From assembly GCF_004346165.1 (NCBI RefSeq), contig NZ_SLZZ01000005.1, positions 1 to 64,000 of the forward strand: a DNA stretch of 64,000 nucleotides, read 5' to 3'. The position numbers and the translations under genes are program-made. Every line of letters begins with the position of its first letter. The stretch's first letter is position 1. This document shows, piece by piece, positions 45,964-53,602 of this stretch. The stretch comes from Muricomes intestini (lineage in GTDB: Bacteria; Bacillota; Clostridia; Lachnospirales; Lachnospiraceae). Under the pieces are notes generated by a model. That model was given only the letters and a program-made list of their open reading frames with translations. It was not told the DNA's origin and did not search any database.

Positions 45964-46252
45964 TATTATGTGCTTGCAACTTTTTTATTCTATCACAAAA
46001 CATTTCATATGGGAAGATATTTCTATTCGGCGTTTAGCCGAAGCGAGGTGCCTAACCAAAACAAAATCGAGCTTGCCCTCCTGAACAGTTACTTTTTCTG
46101 ACAAAATTGGGGGGATTTTCCACAAAATGTGCATTTTCATTAGAACTTTGTCGAGCGATTATTGTCCCATTTCTGTTCTAATGCATGTACTATATTCATA
46201 AACTTAGTATTGACTCAAAAATACCAATCAGAGGAAGGGAGAGCTACAAATC
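45964..46252. other. Long gap before the SSB-like gene: family D fragment and a dyad
   Basis: No gene is seen here. It contains a family D fragment (46015-46092), then CATTAGAAC (46138-46146) and its exact complement GTTCTAATG (46175-46183) 28 bases apart. The dyad lies 70-115 bases before the SSB-like start. A TATATT at 46191 could be a -10 box but lacks a good -35. Confidence 0.5.
46015..46092 (-). repeat. Family D fragment, copy D2
   Basis: On the minus strand it reads GTAACTGTTCAGGAGGGCAA, GCTCGATT, and later CTCGCTTCGGCTAAACGCCG and AATAGAAATAT. This matches the first 75 bases of the complete copy at 50896, ending within the long stem. The second terminus is missing. Confidence 0.75.
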
Positions 46253-46882
46253 ATGTCAGATAAGATTATTGAAAACAATCAGGTAACAATTATGGGGGAA
46301 GTGGCTTCCGGTTTTACATACAGCCATGAGGTCTTTGGAGAAGGCTTTTACATGGTGGATGTGCTGGTGAAGAGGCTCAGCAATTCAGAAGACAGGATTC
46401 CCCTCATGATTTCAGAGAGACTCATTGATGTGACGCAGGATTATACGGGAGAGTTTATTATGGCTTTGGGGCAGTTCCGTTCTTACAACCGGCATGAAGA
46501 GCAGAAGAACAGGTTGGTTTTGTCTGTTTTCGTCCGTGAGGTTGAATTTATTGATGAGGAGTTGGACGGAGCAAAGACAAATAACATTTTGCTGGAAGGG
46601 TATATCTGCAAAAAACCCGTATACAGAAAAACGCCGCTGGGAAGAGAAATTGCAGATTTGCTTCTGGCAGTAAACAGGCCGTATGGAAAATCAGACTATA
46701 TTCCGTGCATTTGCTGGGGCAGGAATGCCAGGTATGCATCAGGATTTGAGGTGGGAGATCATGTGCAAATACTGGGAAGAATACAGAGCAGGGAGTATGT
46801 AAAGAAATTATCTGAGATAGAGACTGAAACCCGCACTGCATATGAAGTTTCCGTCAGTAAACTGGAGTGCATGGAAGAGTAA
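46253..46882 (+). CDS. SSB-like protein with two OB-fold-like halves
   Basis: This 209-residue protein resembles single-stranded DNA-binding or PriB-like proteins of Lachnospiraceae. The N-terminal half (NQVTIMGEVASGFTYSHEVF, VDVLVKRLSNSEDRIPLMI) and the C-terminal half (NNILLEGYICKKPVYRKTPL, IPCICWGRNARYASGF, GDHVQILGRIQSREY) each look like an OB fold; the second is closest to SSB. It lacks the acidic tail of housekeeping SSB. It may be a second SSB used in repair or plasmid/phage handling. GAGGAAGGGAG precedes the ATG. A terminator follows. Confidence 0.75.
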   Translation: MSDKIIENNQVTIMGEVASGFTYSHEVFGEGFYMVDVLVKRLSNSEDRIPLMISERLIDVTQDYTGEFIMALGQFRSYNRHEEQKNRLVLSVFVREVEFIDEELDGAKTNNILLEGYICKKPVYRKTPLGREIADLLLAVNRPYGKSDYIPCICWGRNARYASGFEVGDHVQILGRIQSREYVKKLSEIETETRTAYEVSVSKLECMEE

Positions 46883-46899
46883 AAAATAGAAAATAAACA

Positions 46900-46930
46900 G
46901 GCGCCATGTCCACAAATGGCGCCCTTTCTT
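46900..46930 (+). terminator. Terminator after the SSB-like gene
   Basis: GGCGCCAT (46900-46907) pairs perfectly with ATGGCGCC (46916-46923) and is followed by CTTTCTTT. Confidence 0.8.
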
Positions 46931-46934
46931 TGCG

Positions 46935-46963
46935 TTGACATCGGATATAATTAGTGTTAAACT
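46935..46963 (+). promoter_or_regulatory. Promoter of dapA
   Basis: Consensus TTGACA (46935-46940) and TAAACT (46958-46963) are separated by 17 bases. No lysine riboswitch or T-box is visible in the roughly 30-base leader. Confidence 0.65.
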
Positions 46964-47000
46964 TTGAGAAAAGAGGAGCGTTTAGATTAGGAGGATATAT

Positions 47001-47891
47001 ATGTCATTATTTAAGGGAGCCGGAGTGGCGATTATTACGCCGTTTCACGCAGATGGAAGCATAAATTACGATAAGCTGGATGAATTGATTGATTTCCATT
47101 GTGAGAATAGCACCGACAGTATTATTATTTGTGGCACGACAGGCGAATCTTCCACATTAACAGAAGAAGAGCACATGGATTGTATCAAGTTTACAATAGA
47201 GCATACAAAAAAACGGATTCCGGTGATAGCAGGGACCGGCTCTAATTGTACACGTACTGCTATGGAGATGTCTAAGGAAGCAGCAGAGGCGGGAGCGGAC
47301 GGTGTGCTTTTGGTCACACCCTACTATAATAAGGCGACACAGGACGGACTTTTTTCACATTACAAGGCTGTGGCGGATGAAGCAAAGATACCGGTTATCT
47401 TATACAGTGTGAAGAGCAGGACAGGAATGAATATTGAGCCCGCCACGGTAGCCCGCCTGGTGAACGAGGTGGATAATATTGTGGGGATTAAGGAGGCTTC
47501 CGGCGATATTTCACAGATTTCCAGGATCATGCAGATGACAGAGGGCAGGGTAGATTTGTATTCTGGCAATGATGATCAGATTTTACCTCTTCTTGCACTT
47601 GGAGCGAAGGGTGTTATTTCTGTTTTATCCAATATTGCCCCCAAGGAAACTCATGATATCTGTGAGAAGTTCTTTGCCGGAGATTTGGAAGGCAGCCGGG
47701 CGCTGCAGTTCAAAGTGCTTCCGCTGGTCGAGAAGCTGTTCTGCGAGGTGAATCCGATTCCGGTTAAGAAGGCGATGAATTTGATGGGGATGGAAGTGGG
47801 CGGACTGAGAATGCCCCTTACAGAGATGACAGAGAAAAATGCGGCAGGTCTTGCAAGAGCAATGACTGATTTTGGTATAAAACTGGTATAA
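47001..47891 (+). CDS. dapA: 4-hydroxy-tetrahydrodipicolinate synthase
   Basis: This 296-residue enzyme condenses pyruvate with aspartate semialdehyde, the first lysine-branch step and a source of dipicolinate for spores. Family motifs are GTTGESSTLTEEEH (substrate loop), GTGSNCTRTAMEMSKEA, VTPYYNKATQDGL, the Schiff-base Lys in VGIKEASGD, and LYSGNDDQILPLLALGAKG. AGGAGG lies 7 bases before the ATG. dapB follows after a 270-base gap that holds a mobile repeat and a terminator-like hairpin. Confidence 0.96.
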   Translation: MSLFKGAGVAIITPFHADGSINYDKLDELIDFHCENSTDSIIICGTTGESSTLTEEEHMDCIKFTIEHTKKRIPVIAGTGSNCTRTAMEMSKEAAEAGADGVLLVTPYYNKATQDGLFSHYKAVADEAKIPVILYSVKSRTGMNIEPATVARLVNEVDNIVGIKEASGDISQISRIMQMTEGRVDLYSGNDDQILPLLALGAKGVISVLSNIAPKETHDICEKFFAGDLEGSRALQFKVLPLVEKLFCEVNPIPVKKAMNLMGMEVGGLRMPLTEMTEKNAAGLARAMTDFGIKLV

Positions 47892-48048
47892 TAGAGTTAT
47901 TGTTCACTCCTAGCCTATCACTACGCTGATAGGCTAGGCTCGACAACGTAAAACAGTCGGTGAGCCTGCCCCTCGCCGAAGGCGGCTTTAATAATGGGCA
48001 GGCGGCGTTACTGTTTGCAGGCTAGCCTGTGAACAGTAACACAATAGA
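47888..48048. mobile_element. Family E MITE-like element between dapA and dapB, with near-perfect 8-bp duplication
   Basis: The body 47896-48040 begins GTTATTGTTCAC and ends GTGAACAGTAAC, terminal inverted repeats with one mismatch; CTAGCCT also recurs inverted just inside each end. Flanks are ATAATAGA (47888-47895) and ACAATAGA (48041-48048), 7 of 8 identical. Inside are AGCCTATCA/TGATAGGCT and GCCTGCCC/GGGCAGGC stems. The left flank overlaps the dapA stop codon. No coding capacity. The ends resemble family D. Confidence 0.7.
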
Positions 48049-48066
48049 CAGAGATGATTGTGAAAG

Positions 48067-48112
48067 GGATATCATGCGTTGAGTAACAGACTCAGATATG
48101 GTATCCTTTTTT
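48067..48112 (+). terminator. Terminator or attenuator before dapB
   Basis: GGATATCAT (48067-48075) pairs with ATGGTATCC (48098-48106) with G-U wobble, with a TGAGT/ACTCA inner stem and a following run of six T. It lies 53 bases before dapB, after the mobile element. It may end dapA messages or attenuate dapB. Confidence 0.6.
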
Positions 48113-48164
48113 CTGCAAATAGTGACAGTTACGAACTTTAAGAAAAAGGTCAGGAGGAACGGAC

Positions 48165-48923
48165 ATGGTGAAGGTATTGATTCATGGATGCAATGGAAGG
48201 ATGGGACAGATGGTAACTGGGCTCATCAGGGAAGACGAGCAGGCAGAGGTTGTCGCCGGAGTGGATACATTTACGGCAACAGAAAATACCTATCCGGTTT
48301 TTGAAAATATTCAGTTGTGTGATGTAAAGCCGGACGTAGTGATTGATTTTTCCAATGCAGCTGCGGTGGAGGGACTTCTGGATTACTGCACTGCGAATCA
48401 GGTTCCGGTTGTGCTCTGTACAACGGGACTTTCTAAGGAACAGCTGGGAAAGGTTCAGGAGACATCAGGAGAGACTGCGGTGTTGAAGTCGGCCAATATG
48501 TCTATGGGGATTAATCTGCTTTTAAAAATGCTGAAGGATGCAGCGAGGATACTGGCACCCGCGGGCTATGATATTGAGTTGGTAGAGCGCCATCATAACC
48601 AGAAGTTGGATGCGCCCAGTGGAACAGCCATGGCACTGGCGGATTCTATGAATGATGCCCTGAATCATGAATATACGTATGTATATGACCGAAGCCAGGT
48701 GCGAAGAAAACGGGACAAAAAAGAAATGGGTATCTCAGCAGTCCGCGGCGGCACAATTGTGGGGGATCACGAGGTAATCTTTGCGGGACCGGACGAAGTC
48801 ATAGAGTTTAAGCACACTGCATATTCCAGAAGCGTTTTTGGAAAGGGAGCTGTGGAGGCAGCAAAGTTTTTAGCCGGAAAACCGGCTGGGATGTATGATA
48901 TGAGTGATGTGATTCAGCTTTAA
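48165..48923 (+). CDS. dapB: 4-hydroxy-tetrahydrodipicolinate reductase
   Basis: This 252-residue enzyme reduces the DapA product to tetrahydrodipicolinate with NAD(P)H. The Rossmann start VKVLIHGCNGRMGQMV is present, and the catalytic region ELVERHHNQKLDAPSGTAMA holds the His pair and the substrate-binding Lys. SAVRGGTIVGDHEVIFAG and HTAYSRSVFGKGAVEAAKFL complete the C-terminal domain. AGGAGG lies about 8 bases before the ATG. dapA is just upstream, interrupted by a repeat, and FBPase follows after 23 bases. Confidence 0.96.
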   Translation: MVKVLIHGCNGRMGQMVTGLIREDEQAEVVAGVDTFTATENTYPVFENIQLCDVKPDVVIDFSNAAAVEGLLDYCTANQVPVVLCTTGLSKEQLGKVQETSGETAVLKSANMSMGINLLLKMLKDAARILAPAGYDIELVERHHNQKLDAPSGTAMALADSMNDALNHEYTYVYDRSQVRRKRDKKEMGISAVRGGTIVGDHEVIFAGPDEVIEFKHTAYSRSVFGKGAVEAAKFLAGKPAGMYDMSDVIQL

Positions 48924-48946
48924 ACGCAGGAAACAAGGGGGAGCTC

Positions 48947-50899
48947 ATGAAAAATTTGGAAACAAGATACCTGAAGCGGCTTTCAGAGTGCTATCCAACC
49001 ATTGCAGCGGCATCTACAGAGATCATTAATTTGCAGGCTATTTTGAATCTGCCCAAAGGAACGGAGCATTTCCTGACCGATATACACGGGGAATATGAAG
49101 CGTTTTCCCATGTACTGAAAAATGGTTCTGGCTCTGTCAGGAGGAAGATTGACGATGTTTTCGGCAATACATTAAGTAAACGGGATAAGCAGTCTCTTGC
49201 CACACTGATTTATTATCCGAAGGAAAAGATGGCCCAGGTGAAGAAGGCAGAAACAAACATGGAGGACTGGTACAAGATTAATCTGTACCGTCTGATTGAG
49301 GTGAGCAAGCGCTCGGCAAGCAAATATACCAGGTCAAAAGTGAGGAAGGCGCTTCCAAAAGATTTTGCCTATGTAATTGAGGAGCTGATTACAGAAAAGT
49401 CCGAGGTAAATGACAAGGAATCTTACTACAATGAGATTATCATGACGATTATCCGGATCGGCCGCGCGGAAGAGTTTATTGAAGCAATATCTGAGTTGAT
49501 TCAGCGGCTGGTGGTTGACCATTTACATATTGTGGGTGATATTTATGACAGAGGACCGGGTCCCCACATCATTATGGACAAACTGATGACCTATCATTCT
49601 CTTGATATTCAGTGGGGAAACCATGATGTTCTCTGGATGGGAGCAGCCGCAGGGCAGAGAGGGTGTATAGCCAATGTAATCCGCATCTGTGCCAGATATG
49701 GAAACTTGGATATCCTGGAGGATGGGTATGGAATCAATCTTCTGCCTCTGGCGACATTTTCACTGCGGACTTATGGGGATGACCCCTGCACTTGCTTTGC
49801 GTTGAAAGGGCCGGAGAAGCCAAACAAGGCTGAGATGGAGATGGATCTCAGGATGCACAAGGCAATTTCTGTGATTCAGTTTAAGGTGGAAGGACAGATT
49901 ATTAAGGGGCGGAAGGAATTTGGGTTGGAGGACAGGGCACTTCTGCATCGTATTGATTATGAGAAGGGAACTATTATGCTAGGGAAAAAAGAATATCAAC
50001 TTCTGGATACAAATTTCCCCACAATAGACCCAAAAGACCCCTATCGGCTGTGTCCGGAGGAAGAAGAGGTAATGGAGCGGCTGGAGCGTGCTTTTATGGG
50101 ATGTGAGAAGCTTCAGAAGCACATACGGTTCCTGCTCGCCAAAGGAGGGCTGTATAAGGTTTATAATGACAATTTATTATATCACGGATGTGTTCCTCTG
50201 AATGAAGATGGCAGCTTTAAGGAGGTTTCTCTATTTGGAGAGACGTTTAAAGGAAAATCTCTGTATGATGCTCTGGAACGATATATACGGAAAGGCTTTT
50301 TTGCCTTGGATCCACAGGCGAGAGAGGAAGGCAGAGATATGATGTGGTATATCTGGCTGCACCCCGGCTCTCCTTTGTTTGGCAAGGACAAAATGGCCAC
50401 TTTTGAGAGATATTTTCTTGCGGAGAAGATGACACATCTGGAGAGAAAGAACCCTTATTATAACCTTCTGGAGGACGAAAAGGTTATGGACAGTATTCTG
50501 CGGGAGTTCGGCCTGAGCTCCGAGGAGGCGCATATTGTAAATGGTCATATGCCTGTAAAGCGTAAAGATGGCGAGAGTCCGATTAAGTGTAATGGTAAGG
50601 TGCTGGTCATAGACGGCGGCTTTTCCAGGGCATATCAGAAAGAAACAGGAATTGCGGGATATACATTGATTTACAATTCATACGGACTCCTTCTTGTTGC
50701 CCATGAGCCCTTTGAATCTACAGAGGCAGCGATTCAGAAGGAAAGTGACATACATTCCGACTATATGGTTGTAAAGCGTGTAGTGAAGCGCCGGCTGGTT
50801 GGGGATACAGACGTTGGAAAGGAATTGAAAGGCCAGGTGACGGATCTGGAGCGTTTGCTGGGAGCATACCGAAGCGGAGAGATTAAAGAAAAAATGTAA
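48947..50899 (+). CDS. fbp: Fructose-1,6-bisphosphatase class 3
   Basis: This 650-residue class III FBPase of Firmicutes carries out the gluconeogenic dephosphorylation of fructose-1,6-bisphosphate. Metallophosphatase signatures are FLTDIHGEYEAFSHVLKNG, HIVGDIYDRGPGPH, IQWGNHDVLWMGAAAG and NGHMPVKRKDGESPI. The length is close to the 640-670 usual for the class. It is transcribed with dapB (23-base gap). Its TAA stop codon lies inside the GTAAC terminus of a family D element. Confidence 0.95.
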   Translation: MKNLETRYLKRLSECYPTIAAASTEIINLQAILNLPKGTEHFLTDIHGEYEAFSHVLKNGSGSVRRKIDDVFGNTLSKRDKQSLATLIYYPKEKMAQVKKAETNMEDWYKINLYRLIEVSKRSASKYTRSKVRKALPKDFAYVIEELITEKSEVNDKESYYNEIIMTIIRIGRAEEFIEAISELIQRLVVDHLHIVGDIYDRGPGPHIIMDKLMTYHSLDIQWGNHDVLWMGAAAGQRGCIANVIRICARYGNLDILEDGYGINLLPLATFSLRTYGDDPCTCFALKGPEKPNKAEMEMDLRMHKAISVIQFKVEGQIIKGRKEFGLEDRALLHRIDYEKGTIMLGKKEYQLLDTNFPTIDPKDPYRLCPEEEEVMERLERAFMGCEKLQKHIRFLLAKGGLYKVYNDNLLYHGCVPLNEDGSFKEVSLFGETFKGKSLYDALERYIRKGFFALDPQAREEGRDMMWYIWLHPGSPLFGKDKMATFERYFLAEKMTHLERKNPYYNLLEDEKVMDSILREFGLSSEEAHIVNGHMPVKRKDGESPIKCNGKVLVIDGGFSRAYQKETGIAGYTLIYNSYGLLLVAHEPFESTEAAIQKESDIHSDYMVVKRVVKRRLVGDTDVGKELKGQVTDLERLLGAYRSGEIKEKM

Positions 50900-51047
50900 C
50901 TGCTCAGAAGGGCAAGCTCGATTCCGCTTCGCTTCATCTCGCTTCGGCTAAACGCCGGATAGAAATATTTACGAACGGCTTTTAGCAAGCAAGCTTGCAC
51001 AAGCCGTTCGTAAATATTTCTGCCCTCCTGAATAGTTGCGAAAAATT
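50888..51047. mobile_element. Family D MITE-like element after fbp, with near-perfect 8-bp duplication
   Basis: The body 50896-51039 begins GTAACTGCTCAGAAGGGC and ends GCCCTCCTGAATAGTTGC, imperfect terminal inverted repeats. The flanks are GAAAAAAT (50888-50895) and GAAAAATT (51040-51047). A perfect 21-bp stem begins AGAAATATTTACG (50961-50981 with 51001-51021) around a loop containing AAGCAAGCTTGC. The 8-bp duplication and GTAA ends recall IS66-family termini. The fbp stop codon is in the left end. Confidence 0.75.
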
Positions 51048-51129
51048 TAGAAAATTTTCCCATACATAAAGAATCAAAAAATTGCAAATATTACTAACGC
51101 AAGATTATTTATGGAAAGGGAGAAATAGA

Positions 51130-51426
51130 ATGAAAAAAATAAAAAAGTTCTTATTATTGATGATGTGCGTAGGCGTACTTGGAAGTATGACAGCCTGCGG
51201 TAACAACAAAGACACAACCAATGGAACAACAGATACCACAGACGATAACGGAGTAAACGATACGAATGACACAAATGATACGACCGTCGACGATGAAAAT
51301 GACGGAGTAGTAGACGACGCGGTGGATAAGGCTACAGACAATGTAGACAAAGCTACAGATAATCTGACAGATGACAATGGGGCAGCGAAAGATAATCTGG
51401 ATGAAAGAAACACAAATGATAAATAA
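51130..51426 (+). CDS. Small acidic lipoprotein
   Basis: This 98-residue protein has a basic start (KKIKKF), a hydrophobic helix and the lipobox SMTACG, so it is probably lipidated at Cys after signal cleavage. The mature part is extremely rich in Asp, Asn and Thr, with repeated DTNDTND-like units and two near-copies of DKATDN, and no hydrophobic core, so it is likely disordered. AAAGGGAG precedes the ATG. A family B element follows 4 bases after its stop and probably terminates it. Function unknown; a wall spacer or cation-binding role is conceivable. Confidence 0.75.
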   Translation: MKKIKKFLLLMMCVGVLGSMTACGNNKDTTNGTTDTTDDNGVNDTNDTNDTTVDDENDGVVDDAVDKATDNVDKATDNLTDDNGAAKDNLDERNTNDK

Positions 51427-51429
51427 GTG

Positions 51430-51514
51430 AAAAGGGGTCTGACCCTTTTGACCGCCGAATTCTGAATTATCGCGATAATTCAGAAAATGGAGCTCAAAAG
51501 GGTCAGACCCCTTT
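51430..51514. mobile_element. Family B element, full copy B1, mobile terminator
   Basis: AAAAGGGGTCTGACCCTTTT at the left and AAAAGGGTCAGACCCCTTTT at the right are complementary ends, and each is itself a near-palindrome able to form a hairpin followed by T. The centre has CTGAATTATCGCGATAATTC AG, a perfect dyad. The left end lies 4 bases after the lipoprotein stop codon. Near-identical to 55435-55521. No target duplication is recognised. Confidence 0.8.
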
Positions 51515-51556
51515 TTTTCTTTCATTTTCAACTTTAATGTGTTAAAATAGCAAAGT

Positions 51557-51757
51557 GATAACTGCTCAGAAGCAAGCAGATATATTTAGAAATACACCGT
51601 GAAAGCTTGCTTTCTAAGGTGTATTTCTAAATATATCTATTTGGCGAGAGCCAAACAGCGAGAAAACCGCAGGTTTTTGAGCTGAGCTTGAACCGCAGGT
51701 TTTTGAGCTGAGCTTGAACCGCAGATTTTTGGGCTGAGCTTGAACTTAAACTATTAC
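51557..51757. repeat. Degenerate family D-like element with 21-bp hairpin
   Basis: It begins GATAACTGCTCAGAAGC, like the family D left end, and ends near ACTATTAC. A perfect 21-bp hairpin starts AGATATATTTAG (51578-51598) and closes with its complement (51618-51638). The stem sequence differs from the 50961 stem while pairing stays perfect. Confidence 0.6.
51665..51742 (+). repeat. Three tandem 26-bp repeats
   Basis: Units at 51665-51690, 51691-51716 and 51717-51742 begin AACCGCAGGTTTTTGAGC and end TGAGCTTG. The third differs at two positions. They lie inside the degenerate family D-like element. Confidence 0.9.
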
Positions 51758-51790
51758 CACAGAGTCAAAAAAAGTGAAAGGGAGATTCGT

Positions 51791-53602
51791 ATGAGCGTAA
51801 ATAGGAAGCTTGTAATGGGGAATGAAGCGATTGCTCTGGGAGCCATTCGCGCCGGTGTGCGGATGGTGGCCGGGTATCCGGGGACACCTTCCACGGAAAT
51901 ACTGGAGACAGTCGCAAAGCAGAATAGGGGAAATATCCATGTGGAGTGGTCAGTCAATGAGAAGGCGGCGATGGAGGTCGGCGCAGGTGCTGCATATGCA
52001 GGGGCCCGAACCCTGGTGACGATGAAACAAGTCGGTTTGAATGTGGCATCCGACCCCTTGATGAGCCTTGCCTATGTGGGAGTAAAAGGCGGAATGGTTA
52101 TTGTCTCCGCGGATGATCCGGGCCCCATTTCTTCCCAGACAGAGCAGGATACAAGAAATTTTGCACAATTTTCCAAGCTCCCTGTATTTGATCCTTCCTC
52201 CCCGGAGGAGGCATATTTGATGATAGCGGACGCTTTTGAATTCTCTGAGAGATATCAGACGCCGGTACTATTCCGGCCGACTACCAGGATTTGCCATGCC
52301 TGTGTCAGTCTCAATCTGCTGCCGGATATGGAAGTGCCTGAACCAGAAGGGTTTGTGAAGGACACAATGAGGTGGGTGATTTTTCCAAGGACATCCTATG
52401 AGAATCATATAAAAATTGAAGACAGAAATGAAAAGCTTTCAGATGTATTTTCTTCTTATGCCGGGAATTGTATACGGGCGGGAAATGGGAAAAAGGGTAT
52501 TGTTTCAGGTGGGGTGAGTTATGCTTATACAAATGAAGTGCTTCCGAAAGAAGTTCCACTTTTGAAAGTCAGTACGCCCCATCCTTTTCCGGAGCGGCTT
52601 GCAAAAGAATTTGTAGAGCAGCTGGATGAGGTTCTGGTTCTGGAAGAACTGGATCCTGTGATTGAAAAAGAGTTACTTCAGATTGTAGGAAAATATCATC
52701 TCAACGTGACAATACGGGGGAAATTGACCCACGATACGAAAAACGCCGGTGAGAACAGCGTGGAGAGCATCGCAGAGGATTTGGAAAGCTTTCTGAAGAA
52801 CTCAAAAGGAGAGAAAAGGACAGAGCCGGCACCGGAGAAAGCACCCGCCTTGCCCGTCAGGCCGCCGGTCTTATGTGCGGGATGTCCCCACCGAGCCTCC
52901 TTTTATGCGGTGAAAAAGGCTATGAAGGGAAAGAAGGCTGTATTCAGCGGAGATATCGGATGCTATACCCTGGGAAATGCAAAACCGCTGGATATGGTGG
53001 ACACCTGTCTGTGCATGGGAGCCGATGTAACCATTGCCCAGGGATTACATATTATTGAAAATGATGCGGTAAATTTTGCGTTTATCGGAGATTCTACGTT
53101 TTTTGCATCAGGAATCACAGGTGTTGTAAATGCAGTTTACAATCAGACAGATATTGTCCTGATCGTGCTGGATAATTCTACGACAGCCATGACGGGGCAC
53201 CAGCCTCATCCAGGTACAGGAATAACCATGATGGGAGATGTGGTGGCAAAAATCAGCATAGAAAACATTCTGAGAGGAATCGGGGTGACTTTTGTGGAAA
53301 CTGTGGACCCGCTGGAGCTGGATGCCGCTGTAGATACAGTGAAACGGGCAGCAGATGCACCGGGAGTCCGTGCAGTCATATTTAAATCCCCATGCATTGC
53401 TGTCTGCAGGCCGGGAAAACTTTTTCAGGTAGACCAGGAAGAGTGCAGAAAATGTAGAACGTGTATCAATCAATTGGGATGTCCGGCAATCACAATAAAC
53501 GATGGGGCGGTGGAGATAGATTCATCACTGTGTTATGGCTGCGGGCTGTGCAGCCAAGTCTGTCCCTTTCAGGCAATCAGGGAGGTGGAAACCAATGAAT
53601 AA
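51791..53602 (+). CDS. iorA: Indolepyruvate ferredoxin oxidoreductase, alpha subunit
   Basis: This 603-residue thiamin-diphosphate enzyme oxidatively decarboxylates aryl pyruvates to aryl-acetyl-CoA, reducing ferredoxin. It contains a pyrimidine-binding domain (AGVRMVAGYPGTPSTEI, EWSVNEKAAMEVGAGAAYAG), a TPP-binding domain (SGDIGCYTLG, GDSTFFASGITGVVNA) and a C-terminal ferredoxin-like tail with two 4Fe-4S clusters (CRKCRTCINQLGC, CYGCGLCSQVCP). The ATG at 51791 has GGGAGA nearby. It overlaps iorB by 8 bases, so subunits are co-translated. Confidence 0.95.
   Translation: MSVNRKLVMGNEAIALGAIRAGVRMVAGYPGTPSTEILETVAKQNRGNIHVEWSVNEKAAMEVGAGAAYAGARTLVTMKQVGLNVASDPLMSLAYVGVKGGMVIVSADDPGPISSQTEQDTRNFAQFSKLPVFDPSSPEEAYLMIADAFEFSERYQTPVLFRPTTRICHACVSLNLLPDMEVPEPEGFVKDTMRWVIFPRTSYENHIKIEDRNEKLSDVFSSYAGNCIRAGNGKKGIVSGGVSYAYTNEVLPKEVPLLKVSTPHPFPERLAKEFVEQLDEVLVLEELDPVIEKELLQIVGKYHLNVTIRGKLTHDTKNAGENSVESIAEDLESFLKNSKGEKRTEPAPEKAPALPVRPPVLCAGCPHRASFYAVKKAMKGKKAVFSGDIGCYTLGNAKPLDMVDTCLCMGADVTIAQGLHIIENDAVNFAFIGDSTFFASGITGVVNAVYNQTDIVLIVLDNSTTAMTGHQPHPGTGITMMGDVVAKISIENILRGIGVTFVETVDPLELDAAVDTVKRAADAPGVRAVIFKSPCIAVCRPGKLFQVDQEECRKCRTCINQLGCPAITINDGAVEIDSSLCYGCGLCSQVCPFQAIREVETNE

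Larger units (their letters stand above)
51427..51790. other. Gene-free repeat-rich stretch before iorA
   Basis: No gene is present. In order: a complete family B element (51430-51514), AT-rich sequence, a degenerate family D-like element (51557-51757) with a perfect 21-bp hairpin and three 26-bp tandem repeats, and the iorA ribosome binding site. I saw no clear promoter for iorA, which may therefore depend on repeat sequence or a weak box. Confidence 0.6.
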
